A stretch of DNA of 23,906 nucleotides from Elysia marginata (GCA_019649035.1 BMAT01000925.1:902-24807); one strand, 5' to 3'. Shown: positions 9,710-20,184, numbered from the stretch's first letter. Notes: generated from the letters alone by a model not told the origin. Program-made: numbers and translations.

Positions 9710-11172
9710 TTCATTTTTTAAATAGACGTACCGATGACCTATAATAACATACTTTACAGTAACTTGTATTCGTTATGTTAGAACATGTGAGCCTGTCTGA
9801 GGTTTGTTTTTTCAATACCTGTATTGATGTGACTCTCTATTGACTGAATTAACGTGAACCGAACTTGAAATGAATTTCAACAGATCAACTTTGTTGATCT
9901 CCCTTTAATAATTTGAAAGAGTTCCATAGTTTGGGGGCCGACGATAACAAAGATTTATCCTCAGTGGTTTTCAATTTCGTTCTGGGGATAGCTAATCTAA
10001 AATTATCTGTTGGAGGTCTGAGAGAACTAGTCGGTGCGTATATAGATATTACAGATCTCTCATATGGCATGGAGGCTTTCCGTGCAAGGATTTGCGACAC
10101 ACTGTTAGAAAGATAATTAACTTTTCGACTGACAACGAGAGCAGCGCATTCAAAAGAGAGTTCCTTGATTTTTTGTGCATTATTTGCAGATTAATCTTGC
10201 TGCGCTATTCTAGGCCGTCTAAAGCTTGCTATGTTTTTTTCTTTTGATGCGCCGTAAAACAAGGAGTTTGGGTAGTCTAACTTTGATAGAGCAAGTGTGT
10301 TCACGAGCAGTGCAGCGATATCGGTTGGCAAAAGATGTCTAATCTTACTGATATTGTTCATCTCAAAATACAATTCTTTGCAACCTTGTTATAGCAATGG
10401 ACATCGAGATTTCTGAATCAAAAAGAATTCCTAAGATTTTCACATTCTCAGAAAACTTTATGGAATTTGTTCCAGTCTTCAAACATTTAGTATCAATTTT
10501 GGACTTCGTATTGGCACGGCCTGCCAATAAGATGTCTATCTTATTTTCATCGAGAAAAATTTTATTTTCATTCATCTAGGTTTTTACAGATGAACCACAC
10601 GGTTTTATTGTACTTATTGGGTCACTGATGTTTTCTGGATGGCATTAACCGTAATTTTGACCATCATCAACGTAAAAAAGATACTTGAGGTCAAAACTAT
10701 TCAATTCTCTAGCCAGCGACTGCGCGTTGATGGCAAACAAAACTGGCCCAAAGACAGAACCTTGTGGTACACAACAATTCAAAACATTGACGGTTGATTT
10801 GACACCATCAACGAAGCAGTCCGTTTACGGTCTTTTAAGTAGGACTAAAACGGCTGAAGGACAGTACGCTTTATTCCAAAAGATTTTTCAGCCTGGTCAA
10901 CATGATGTTGTGGTCAAGGTTGTCCAAAGCAGCAGAGACGTCAATAAGGTATAACACAGACGTTTTTCCGAAATGTGCCTCATCAAGAAGGTAATTGAAA
11001 ACTCGCAATAATGCAATAATAAACTCAGTGCTGTGGTCTTTTTGGAAAAAGCAGATTGAAAATGCAAATGAGATGTTAAATGTTTTAAAACAATCTTCTC
11101 AAGGATGTTCGAGAAAAAGGGCACATTTAAGAGAGGGCTGTAATTTTAATTTCGTTTTTATCAAGTATCGAC

Positions 11173-11185
11173 TGTTTTGAAAGAG
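11173..11185. repeat. Target-site duplication, left copy
   Basis: TGTTTTGAAAGAG, identical to 11452-11464. The two copies bracket the fold-back insertion. The sequence belongs to the CR1-like coding frame, where it encodes part of the PLSKQ motif on the minus strand. Confidence 0.8.
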
Positions 11186-11451
11186 TAAATTGAACAGGAG
11201 TCGCAGTAGAGCTGTGTAGATAAGCAAGTTAATTTTTTTTAAAAGGAAGGTATATATTTTAGCTCTAAAAATGTTGACCAAACAAGTAAGCTGTCGGCTT
11301 TACGCCTTCGTCAGACAAAAAAAATAAAAAACCTAAGTGTCTTACACGTTTTTTATTTTTTTTGTCTGACGAAGGCGTAAAGCCGACAGCTTACTTGTTT
11401 TGTCCATATTTTTAAAGCTAAAATATATACCTTCCTTTTAAAAAATTGACT
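11186..11451. mobile_element. Fold-back element inserted in the CR1-like LINE
   Basis: Two inverted arms of about 105 bp (about 11228-11332 and 11348-11452) surround a spacer of roughly 15 bp. They are near-perfect, with a handful of mismatches in the outer half. The whole insert is flanked by direct repeats of TGTTTTGAAAGAG at 11173-11185 and 11452-11464. Removing the insert and one repeat copy rejoins the CR1-like frame on the minus strand (PLSKQ directly into SILDK), so the 13-bp repeat is a genuine target-site duplication. About 40 bp at the left end (11186-11227) lies outside the palindrome. No protein is encoded, so it was mobilised in trans. Mismatches between the arms argue against an assembly or amplification artefact. 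Confidence 0.85.
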
Positions 11452-11464
11452 TGTTTTGAAAGAG
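11452..11464. repeat. Target-site duplication, right copy
   Basis: TGTTTTGAAAGAG, identical to 11173-11185. It immediately abuts the outer end of the right arm of the palindrome. Confidence 0.8.
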
Positions 11465-11549
11465 GTTTAACTAGAGCCCCCTCAAAAGAAGAGGACACCT
11501 AGCTAGATCTAGATGAAGAAAAGGAAGAAATCTACAGAGGCACTGAGAG

Positions 11550-11552
<3 letters not shown>

Positions 11553-11589
<37 letters not shown>
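11553..11589. repeat. (GA)n microsatellite
   Basis: A GA dinucleotide tract of about 37 bp. The recognisable CR1-like sequence stops shortly before it. Confidence 0.97.
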
Positions 11590-11591
<2 letters not shown>

Positions 11592-12571
11592 CCCTTACGT
11601 TTGCAATACAACACAGAATTACTGACTAAAACGTGTGATTCTGGCAAGGAGGAACTATAATGAAAAGCACAAGAAAGAGAGAGCAATGTGCAATTTTTAT
11701 TGATACTTTCTATAGTGGATTAGGAGGACTAGGGTGAGAAACAGAGATTTCAAGGGGAGGGTGTCACTAAAATTTTTTTTAAAATGTAGTGGGTGTGAGA
11801 AATGAAGACAGATAAGGAGTTTAAGAGGGTGGTAGAAAGAGATCACAGAAAGTAGAAATAAAGTTGGTGGTATCTACTACATGTAGTACCCTATCAATTA
11901 CCGATGTGAAGCATGGTCTGCCATAATTAGTTCATAGATATTCAATAGAGTTTTCTTCACATTGTGTGAAAAGGACTTTGCGGAAGGTAAAAGAAGAAAT
12001 AGCTTAAAGTTTGTGTCTGTGTATGAATCTACTGCAATTATTATTTAACCACTTACCAATGTAGCCCCTACGAATATCTATACCCTTCTTCTTACATGGT
12101 AAATAGGTATAGGAACTTTTCACAACCAGTTTTTGCATGAAGTTCTACGAGACAGTATTGGATTGTTTAACACGCTGCTTAAAATGGTGGCGTAGATGGC
12201 AATCCAGTAGGTTATTCGTCTTGTGGAGATATTACAAGATTAGCTGATGGTGTTTTAGGACATCTAAAGCTGGAGGTGACACCGTTACGCTTTCTAACAC
12301 CCCCTCACAACCCCCCCCCCCCTTCTTCTCCCCCTCAGTTCTAGTAGAACCAGATGTACTACCCAAGTCTGCTAGAGGCGTTAATAGAACCATTTACTCT
12401 ACCTAGTTTTGATTACATGTTTGGATGAAATTTTACCTTCATTTACCACAATCAATAATAATTCTCTTTGTAATGGTCAGGTACCCTTAAAAGAAACAAA
12501 CACAGAAAGCCCTGACTCTCCTATTTTGCACAGGCTTAGAATTTGACCCACCGTCTGTCCTTAAACTTCAA
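11590..12571. other. Anonymous stretch, no gene recognised
   Basis: No coding signal was found. The only notable local feature is a homopolymer run of 12 C at 12311-12322 inside a C-rich segment (12297-12338). Confidence 0.6.
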
Positions 12572-12691
12572 GAGAAGATTCGAGCCCATAGATCAGAGAA
12601 GATTTGAGCCCACAGATCAGAGAAGATTCGATCCCACAGATCAGAGAAGATTTGAGCCCACAGATCAGAGAAGATTCGAGCTCACGGATCA
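12572..12691. repeat. 24-bp tandem repeat, five copies
   Basis: Five exact-length copies start at 12572, 12596, 12620, 12644 and 12668, each beginning GAGAAGATT(C/T)GA and ending in a GATCA-type tail. Two copies carry TTTGA in place of TTCGA, which gives a stop in the only frame that is otherwise open, so the array is not coding. Confidence 0.95.
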
Positions 12692-15130
12692 ATGAACAGT
12701 TCCCGGACTTTTTACATCTGCCGTTGAGTATCTGTTCTAAGCTGCTAGGCGGGTCGTTAAAATGCTATGGTTAATTTTTTTTCTCTTGTAAACACAAGGT
12801 AGTCCTTGGCCAAATGAAAAGTATAAGTGATCTTTTGAGTTCCTAAGTATGATCAAATGTACAAATCATATCATGGTTGAGATTATCTTGCATTTTGAAC
12901 GTGGTTGATGATGAAGAAAACTTTTTACTTAGCAACTAATGTTGGTTCGTCTTCGCAAAAAGCCAAGCAGATTGAGGCAAATGACAACACCTTTTAACAC
13001 GATATTTTTTATTTCTCTTGTTGAGAACAAACCATTACTAAAAAGTATAATTTTAAGGGGAACAAATCCGGGGCTTAGGTGTAAAAAAGCAAAAACTGTT
13101 ATGTTGGAAAGACGTGTGCTTAGAGAGTTGGTTTTTGAGTGTTATGTCTTTTCCAAAAGACTTAAAAGACGACTCAACAAACATCAACACTTTAATAAAA
13201 AAAATAGAATTATCTCAAACAACTGAACTGAGCAATCATTGCGTAGATTTTCTTTTAATATTATCACGTTTTCAGTTGATCTTTCTGTATTTCATATGAT
13301 AAGATAAGATTTGTTCAATCACCCTAATGGCATGTTCATACAAACACAATATCATTAATGCATGAAAGCATTTTTTCCCTTTTTTCTTGTATCAAATTAA
13401 AAGTTTGAGACAAATGAAACTAAGAATAGAACAAAAAATATATTGCTTTTTTTCTTGTATTTTTAATTGAACTGTTAACTATTCAAATAACATTACCAGT
13501 TAACAGATAAATTGACTTGAACTTGTTTGTAAATTTAATATGCATTCATCTCTTTCTGGTTTTAATGTTTCTTTCTAATTTAAAGGATTAATAATTATAC
13601 AAGTTTTTATCGGGCCACAAAGCTGACTCACGAGTCTCAAAACGTCTATGGTATTGTTGGAGCTTCATTGACTTGACGTGTCAGATTTCTTCATTAGGTC
13701 TTCAGGTCACTAGGAATCTTCGAAACTTATGAAATCAACAAATGAGACTTTAACGGTAATGTTAATTAAAAGTTATTTCGTAAGGTAAATATTACAGGTC
13801 TAATCTTGTCTGTACTCTTAGAGCTGGAATGTTTACCTTACTAAAATTTTTAATTTGCTTATCCAGACAGATCTACTGCGACTCTTGTTTAATTAATTTT
13901 CTATTATAATGATAATGATTGCACCGTTGTGGGATTGGCTTTGATAGATCAAGGCAGCGAAATAATTCCAAGTTATTTATTTTTATCTTGGTCTAGTAAA
14001 AGAATTTAATACACAACTGCTCATTTTTCCTTTTATTTTAATGAATCAAATAATTTGCATCTTTCTTAATGCATTATATAGATTGTAAAATATTTTATTA
14101 CGCTTTAAAACATAAACAGAACTTTTGAGATCACGCCACACATCTTTAGCTTTTACCATTTTACTTTCATATCGACGCAACTCCGTTATAGTCCAAATTT
14201 ATTTTGTGTAGTTGTCCTTACATCTCTTAATGATGGACAATCACGACATACCTTAGAAATGCTAAAAAAATGGGCTTCCATTTTAAACAATAATTAAAAC
14301 TGAGTGGTAAGAATTCAGCAAAGATGCATAACAATCAAAACTTCAAACTTTTTAAAGATTGTTATATACTTTAATTGCCGTGTTCTATAAAAGGAAATCA
14401 TACATCATTGTAATTAAACTGACATTTAGGGAGAAAAAGCTTCTGATTATCGTATCAACCTATTAATATTTTCAAAGAATAATTTTTCTCGACGTATTAT
14501 GTAAGAAAAAATGAATGCCCTTATTAAATTTTAAATGGGAAAACCGACGCTAAGAAACCTAACAAACAATGACTTTTTGCTATCCTAAATGATAAAATTA
14601 AAGAGCCTAATGCATTTTATATAAAATACGTGTTACATTTATGTTTTTCAACTTTGAACATGTAAGTTTTTGTCTTTCAGGTAGTGTTGGAAATTTGTCA
14701 GTGTCGTAACGTTCAGTGTATTCCTTTCTGTTTTAATTGCTCATTTATACACATTTTGATTTTTCCCGCGAAAGGTTAAGCCGATTATTTAACTGGCTAA
14801 ATCCAGAAAAGCAATGCAAAATTTACGCCACTCTGAGGAGCCTTGCTATTCACCACAACTCATGTTATTGCAATATTCACTGAAACTAACAAATGCAGTG
14901 AGCAATAATAACAATCTGGCGACAGCAGAAAGGTTGTTAACATTTTCAAGTTTCATCTCTGTCGTCCTTTGAGTTTTGCGACCTTTCTGAAAATCGTGAT
15001 AATAAAGTAAATTGCCTCATTTGTCAAGTCTTGGTGGAATTGTTCTCTTTTTACCTTCATTTCTTTACTTCAATACAAACGTGCATTAGGAAGATAAATT
15101 AGTGGTAATACAATGGAGATACAGTCAAGA
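12692..15130. other. Anonymous AT-rich stretch, no gene recognised
   Basis: Two overlapping plus-strand frames at 12939-13299 have Lys/Arg/Leu/Phe-rich compositions with no recognisable domain. The rest is AT-rich with no coding signal. A short retroelement tail at 13298 is listed separately. Confidence 0.55.
13298..13345 (-). mobile_element. Retroelement 3' end with GATAA-type tail
   Basis: The plus strand reads GATAAGATAAGATT, followed by TGTTCAATCACCC. On the minus strand this is unique sequence ending in a short TATCT tandem repeat. It resembles the tail at 5967-6010 and has the same orientation. I infer a heavily truncated minus-strand non-LTR element. Confidence 0.38.
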
Positions 15131-15254
15131 CGTGTGTGGTTGTGTGGAGGTGTGGGTGTGTGGAGGGTGTATGGAGGTGTGGGTGTGTGGAGGTGTGGGT
15201 GTGTGGAGGTGTGGGTGTGAGGAGGTGTGGGTGATTGGAGGTGTGGGTGTGTGG
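15131..15254. repeat. 16-bp G/T-rich minisatellite
   Basis: About seven to eight copies of a unit close to GGAGGTGTGGGTGTGT, with one irregular copy near 15163. The plus strand is almost free of cytosine, so both strands have open low-complexity frames (Val/Trp/Gly/Cys-rich on plus, Thr/Pro/His-rich on minus). No splice or start context makes either convincing. Confidence 0.93.
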
Positions 15255-15255
15255 A

Positions 15256-16801
15256 CAAGACGGAGAAAACCAAGAAAAGTGAAAAAGCTGAATTTGGGGG
15301 GCGCTGAATAGAAAAATTAATAAAGAACAGAAATCTACAGAATAGGGATACAGAAAAAAAGACGCATTGACACCAATTTACTCTAAAAGAACCCATTTTT
15401 CATCATTCACACTTGTTTACTTTTCATTATAATAGGCTTCTCACATATCACAAGAACTTCGGCAACTTCCGATATGTGCAATGAAAAGTTAAAAGCATGA
15501 CCCACACCTGGGCTCCAAGTACTTTTTTGAGCTAGGCCTGGACCTAGGTGTAAGCGAATTCCGATTCAAGGAATCTTTCAAAGTTTGTCCTTTTGTCTGC
15601 TCAACATTTACAAGAAAAATATTACGTAATGACAAGAAAATTATATTTGATTTATTTATATGGTTGAAATTTTGATTTTTTGATATTGAGGATATTAGCC
15701 ACAGATGAAAATAAAATATAAGTGCATTTTACATTGCTGGCTCCCTTTCTTTAACAACATGAAGTAAATCCATTCTTTCGTTAGTTATTAGCTCCATAAA
15801 AACAGCAGTGGCTCTAGGAGTAAGTTCAATTGATCTTAAACAAAGAAGACACTTTGGGATCCTCTTAACCCCTCCCCTCCCTGAGTAAAAGACAGAAACC
15901 ATCACTTTCTAGGTGTGTTGATAATAGCTTTATACTTTTCTAATATTGTTCAACTCGTTCATTTGTACTTGACTCGTACAGGCAGTTTTATTTTCCGTTA
16001 CTACTCTACAACAGTAATCTTCATGTAGCGAATCTGAGCCCTACAGACTCTTGTTACGAAATGTCAAGGCTAGCCATTGTTTACTTTGTAGCTATTTTAA
16101 ACAAAATAATAGGGCGTTGTGCAGATTTCTTGAAAACCACATCGTTCTAGACTAGATAATAGTTCCGTGTTTGGCTATTACCGTATATCAAGGCACCAGA
16201 CACCATAATTATATCGTGGCCCTGGTTAGTCCTGAGAACCATTGATCATCAGCTGACCTGAGTTGACCAATTGACGAAACCCACACTGGACCCACTTTTT
16301 GTATGGACCATAATGGACCAACAGTAAATTACACTGTTAAATTTTCACTTTTGCATTTTTTTTTTACTTTAGTCAATATTGTAGTTCCTGTTTTGGCTTC
16401 CTGTCACAGTTGTATGGCTACGTGTGTCTTTGATATGGTTTTACCACTTTACTTATCTAGTATATTCTCTATTCGCTCTTGTCTTTAACGGCTAAAAGGT
16501 TTTGTATTGACTTTCAGTGTTTTATCACATTAAGTTCTCATAACTAATACTTTTTATGATAGTTAATCCTGTAGTCTTTGATGGAGCTCTTTATTTCTAG
16601 TCTCTCTACTACTCTTCCCGCTGCAGCTGCGCCTACTGCTGCTGCAACTTAACTCCTACATGTAGTAGTACCAACTCAGCAGCATTACCTCACCCTTGTA
16701 TCCCAGTTATCTTTGCTTTATGACGTTTTGTACTGAAACTCGATTGGTGACCAGTGACTTAAGGAAGGGGGAGGGGGGATTGGAAGGAGAAGCTGGCGTT
16801 A
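15256..16801. other. Anonymous stretch downstream of the GPCR gene
   Basis: No gene, RNA gene or mobile element was recognised. There is a short Ala/Leu-type GCTGCAGCTGC-rich patch at about 16618-16648. Open frames are short and lack domain-like sequence. Confidence 0.55.
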
Positions 16802-16807
16802 TTTATT
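16802..16807 (-). terminator. Candidate poly(A) signal for the GPCR gene
   Basis: AATAAA on the minus strand, about 620 bp beyond the GPCR stop codon. It is the first canonical hexamer I noticed downstream, and the distance is reasonable for a 3' UTR. In AT-rich DNA the hexamer is frequent by chance. Confidence 0.22.
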
Positions 16808-17037
16808 ACACGAAATTTATGAACTGTTGTGCAGTGACGCAAACTTTGATAGACATCAAAACACCTTTAATGTATCATGTATTGGGCAATTATACATAAC
16901 ACTATTTTGGATATTGAATTCAAATCAAGATTGATGGTTGATTTTCTGATACATTTGTTACAACAATAATGTCAGTAATGGTTACAACTGGGATGATGAT
17001 AATGAGGGTACCGTTTTGATGAATAAAATGATGAATG

Positions 17038-17085
<48 letters not shown>
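17038..17085. repeat. (GAT)n trinucleotide microsatellite
   Basis: About sixteen ATG/GAT units in a row, in the presumed 3' UTR or downstream flank of the GPCR gene. The Ser-rich minus-strand frame across it is a by-product of the repeat. Confidence 0.97.
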
Positions 17086-17086
<1 letters not shown>

Positions 17087-17427
17087 AATTTTGGTGGTGG
17101 GTTATAAGGTGATACAGTGAAATTTACGAAAATGAGATAAAAATTACCCACAAGTGATGATTTAGATCGTAGAAAAAACGGTCGTGACAAGGATCATCAT
17201 GCAAGAAAAAAAAAATTAAAACCGTAGAGAGACTTGAAATGGCCCGTGCTGTTTCTCCTGCGCGAAAACCATTGATGAAGACCAGAAGGACGATAACGGC
17301 GATGACAACACTTAGCAGTTCCAGTAAAATTTAAAAGCCGCGGCTTGAGTTCAGTGCCGGTGACTACACTGTCTTCCTAAAAGTTGAATCAATCCTCAGT
17401 TATCTCGAGTAGCCCTTATCATGGATT

Positions 17428-19104
17428 TCACCAGTACCGGCACAGCCTTACAAAGGCCTTCTTTGTTGCCTTGCAAAGATCGCAAACTTGTTTACGGTAC
17501 GTAGCGCTGCTCACGGCGTAGATGACGGGGTTAACAAACGTATTAATGACTTACACGCTTGGTCCATACGTGAGCATGGCTAAGTCTATTGAGCTGATTG
17601 GCAGGCTGTAGCCAACGAACAAACCTCGCACCAGGGCTATGTAGGGCGGGACCCAGCTGAAGATGTACACCACTGTCACAGCAAACAGAAGCCCCGTGAT
17701 GCGCATGTTCCGCTGCTGGCGCTGGTTGGTCAGCGCCTGGTTCCGCTCCTGAAGCATCGTACTTGGTCCTGGGAGTTCGCCTTTAAACTTCGCTTTGCCT
17801 CTCGTTTTCTTTTTACATTTGCTGGTGCTTTTATTGACACCAGTTTTTCTGTCCCCACCCTTCCAGTTATCTTCTTTGTTTAGGTTTGCTCCAACTCTCT
17901 GCAAAATCTCAGGTGAATTTTTCAAACTTTCTCTAACCCCCCGTCTACCAAAATGCTTTCTTTTTTCCCCCGCCAAGTCAACAGCGTTGTCGTCGGTCGC
18001 GCTCCCCTCGGGGTAACCAAGGTTGGTTGTGTTTGCGGGGAAATGTCTGGAGCTTTTGGTTGAATCTGGGAGCTTTAGTCTTGTCAGACCCAGCTGTATG
18101 ATGCTGTGGTCCAGATTTCGCAACCCTATCGTAAAGGGTTTAGACGCACATTCCAGAGAAGACGTCTTATCTGAGTCGGAAGACGTCATTTTGATAATGC
18201 CTGTAGATGCTGTACTGGCGCTGCTATTGTCAACATTATTTCTTTTCCCACCATCAAACTCACGGAAACATTGTGAGGTGGATGGCAGGCTTAAGCAATC
18301 GCGGTTTGGAGTAGAAACAGAAGTCGAGGAAGAAACATTAAAACTGGGTATCTCCCTGACACGGTCTGACTTAACGCACCCACTGCAAGACCCGATGGGG
18401 GTTTTACTTTCTGAATCTTTGTATTTTGTCGAATCAGTTATATCACAGAGTATTAAAGGCAGTTCTGTTTCTCTCTGAGAGCGGGAACCAATCATCGAGC
18501 TGGACAGGTTGAACCTAAGGCTTTCATTTTTTGCTTTGTCCGTGTCAATGTTCTCATAAATGTCAGTAGATGGACAAGTACCGCTGCCTTCACAGGTCTT
18601 GCCCTTTACCCACCGGACCCTGTCGTCACCTCTTACTTCTGTACAAGTGGCCTCTTTAAAACTGTGCATTTTACCACTGTGGTCTGTAAAGGGAGATGAA
18701 ACTGTCTCCGGCCACAGCGGATTTAGTGTTTCGCTTGTCTCCTGTAGTGTGAAACAATTTCCTACAATATCTTGCTCTGGCTGCTGGGTAGTTGGTGATG
18801 GGACACCGGTGTTTAGAACTGTCAAAGACTTTTTGTCTTCTTGACCTTTGGAGATCTGTGATGGCGCTGCAATGCTTTGCGCGTCCTCCATACATGGTTT
18901 TAACTTTATTGGGTAACGGTCTTTGTAAGAAGACTTGACATTTATGACTGCCACAGTGCTGCGGATCTCTTCGCTTTCCTGCTGTCTGTGTTTGACATTT
19001 TCCTGAACAAGTGGCACGCCAAGGTGAAGGTCACGTTCTCTGTCAAGTTGGCCACGGCCTATTGCAGCCTCTAAATTCAGATGAACTGGGCTTTGAACAC
19101 TTTT
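17428..19104 (-). CDS. Class A GPCR, 3' exon: long third loop, TM6, TM7, tail (internal stop)
   Basis: This is the last exon of a rhodopsin-like receptor. The acceptor TTGCTTCTCCCTCCAG ends at 19105. The exon opens in phase 0 with KSVQSPVHLNLEA, matching the phase of the TM5 exon at 21291-21360. About 466 Ser/Thr-rich, polar residues form the third intracellular loop, ending in a basic segment (KCKKKTRGKAKFKG). TM6 starts at 17706 (MRITGLLFAV, then FSWVPPY, the usual W-x-P position). ECL3 and TM7 follow: LTYGPSV, a TAA stop at 17551-17553, then VINTFVNPVIYA in the same frame, with NPVIY at 17518-17532. A Cys/Lys-rich tail ends RLCRYW at the TGA, 17428-17430. Without the TAA this would be a normal receptor end. 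With it, the product lacks most of TM7 and the G-protein-contacting tail. Either the copy is a null allele or pseudogene, or the base is an error. The ligand class cannot be named. Confidence 0.85.
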
Positions 19105-19697
19105 CTGGAGGGAGAAGCAAGTTACACACTGCGCTTAATTTAATTTCAACAAATGAACGTCATTTTAGGCGGGCTTGCCAGAGCTGAATATCACCGAGTA
19201 CATGTAGGACACCAGAAACCTTTTGGGCTAAAAAGCAACAACTCGCAACATTAGCCATCAAGTATAGCCCGGATAAATTGAACTCTTGTTTAGTATGATA
19301 ATACTCAGATTATTGATAACATCTTCTAACAATTACTGACAATTAAATAAAAAAAAAACATCACTTCACTTCTGGGGTGTCTACGAATAAATTTTAAAAT
19401 CCATTCCAATCAGGTGTTAGAAGTAAAAACATGATAATAGAATAAGTTGAACAATTACCTAACTGGAATTGAAAAGACAGCGTATTTACAAAACAAAAAA
19501 CCCAAATGTTTCGCCTCTATGCCTCAACAGCAACAATAAAAACCACTCGTTATACATCAAGACTGATGGTGAAATATTTGGATGTTATTTCGTGTCGTTA
19601 ATATACTGCCTTATTTAATTAAAAGTTGGGTAATAAATTGGTCAATTTATTCTATTGTAAAAAAAATATCGAAACTGCAGATTTTAGATCGTTTGAA

Positions 19698-20020
19698 GCT
19701 GTTAAAACCAAATGTTTCGCTAAGCTAAGTGTGATTCAACCATTTAGTTTCACACAAGCTGTTAAAACCAAATGTTTCGCTAGGCTCAACTGTGTTTCAA
19801 ACATTTAGTTTCACACAAGCTGTTAAAACCAAATGTTTCGCTAGGCTCAACTGTGATTCAATCATTTAGTTTCACACAAGCTGTTAAAACCAAATGTTTT
19901 TATAGGCTTAACTGTGTTTTAAATATAATTATATTTTCACACAAGCTGTTAAAACCAAATGTTCCGCTGGGCTTAACAGTCTTTCAAACATTTAGTTTCA
20001 CACAAGCTGTTAACGGAAAT
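19698..20020. repeat. 60-65-bp tandem repeat in the GPCR intron
   Basis: Copies beginning GCTGTTAAAACCAAATGTTT start at 19698, 19758, 19819, 19880 and 19945. A truncated copy starts at 20006. The spacings are 60, 61, 61, 65 and 61 bp. Each unit also contains CATTTAGTTTCACACAA or a close variant. The changing spacing breaks any frame, so the array is non-coding. Confidence 0.95.
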
Positions 20021-20184
20021 TTAAGTCTGAGAAATCTTCGCTTTAAGTAGATTTTCTTCCTAATCTTCTCATTTTCCAAGTAGTTCCGATAATTTTATGT
20101 AACTTAAAAAGTTTGGAAGGTCGACAAAAAAGCAATTTCCAACTATCAACGCTGTGCGATTTGAATGTTTCCACACCAGACACG

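Larger units (their letters stand above)
9840..11510 (-). mobile_element. Decayed CR1-like non-LTR retrotransposon, split by an insertion
   Basis: On the minus strand the conserved order of a CR1-like reverse transcriptase is readable. FEGALVKPLSKQ (about 11490-11455) is followed, after the fold-back insertion, by SILDKNEIK. Then come FFSNILEKIVLKHLTSHL (about 11120-11065), LIDVSAALDNLDHNI (about 10950-10905) and VPQGSVFGPVLF (about 10775). YVDD sits at the catalytic position, 10663-10674, where YADD is usual. ILGILFDSEISMS, SKIRHLLPTD with LSKLDYPNSLFYG, and AIPRTKLKTTEDKSLLSSAPKLWNS follow to about 9920. Several stops and frameshifts make it non-functional. The 5' end and endonuclease are absent; the recognisable part stops near 11510, just before a GA microsatellite. 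Its 3' end faces that of the plus-strand LINE at 8130-9480. Confidence 0.9.

Noticed and set aside
9538-9744. Arg/Glu-rich open frame
   Set aside because: It is the translation of the CA/GA microsatellite.
11228-11452. Palindrome as an assembly or amplification artefact
   Set aside because: The arms differ at several positions, and the insert has a target-site duplication that restores a host frame.
12572-12691. Possible CRISPR-like array
   Set aside because: The 24-bp units are contiguous with no unique spacers, in a eukaryotic context.
15070-15396. Thr/Pro/His-rich minus-strand frame, a possible second mucin-like stalk
   Set aside because: It follows directly from the 16-bp repeat, whose unit length is not divisible by three. 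No splice sites or TM exon were found next to it.
16972-17190. Poly-Ser minus-strand frame
   Set aside because: It is translated from the GAT trinucleotide microsatellite.
17795-18844. Three plus-strand open frames opposite the GPCR loop
   Set aside because: They are shadows of the long minus-strand coding exon, which is supported by TM6, NPxxY and splice phase.
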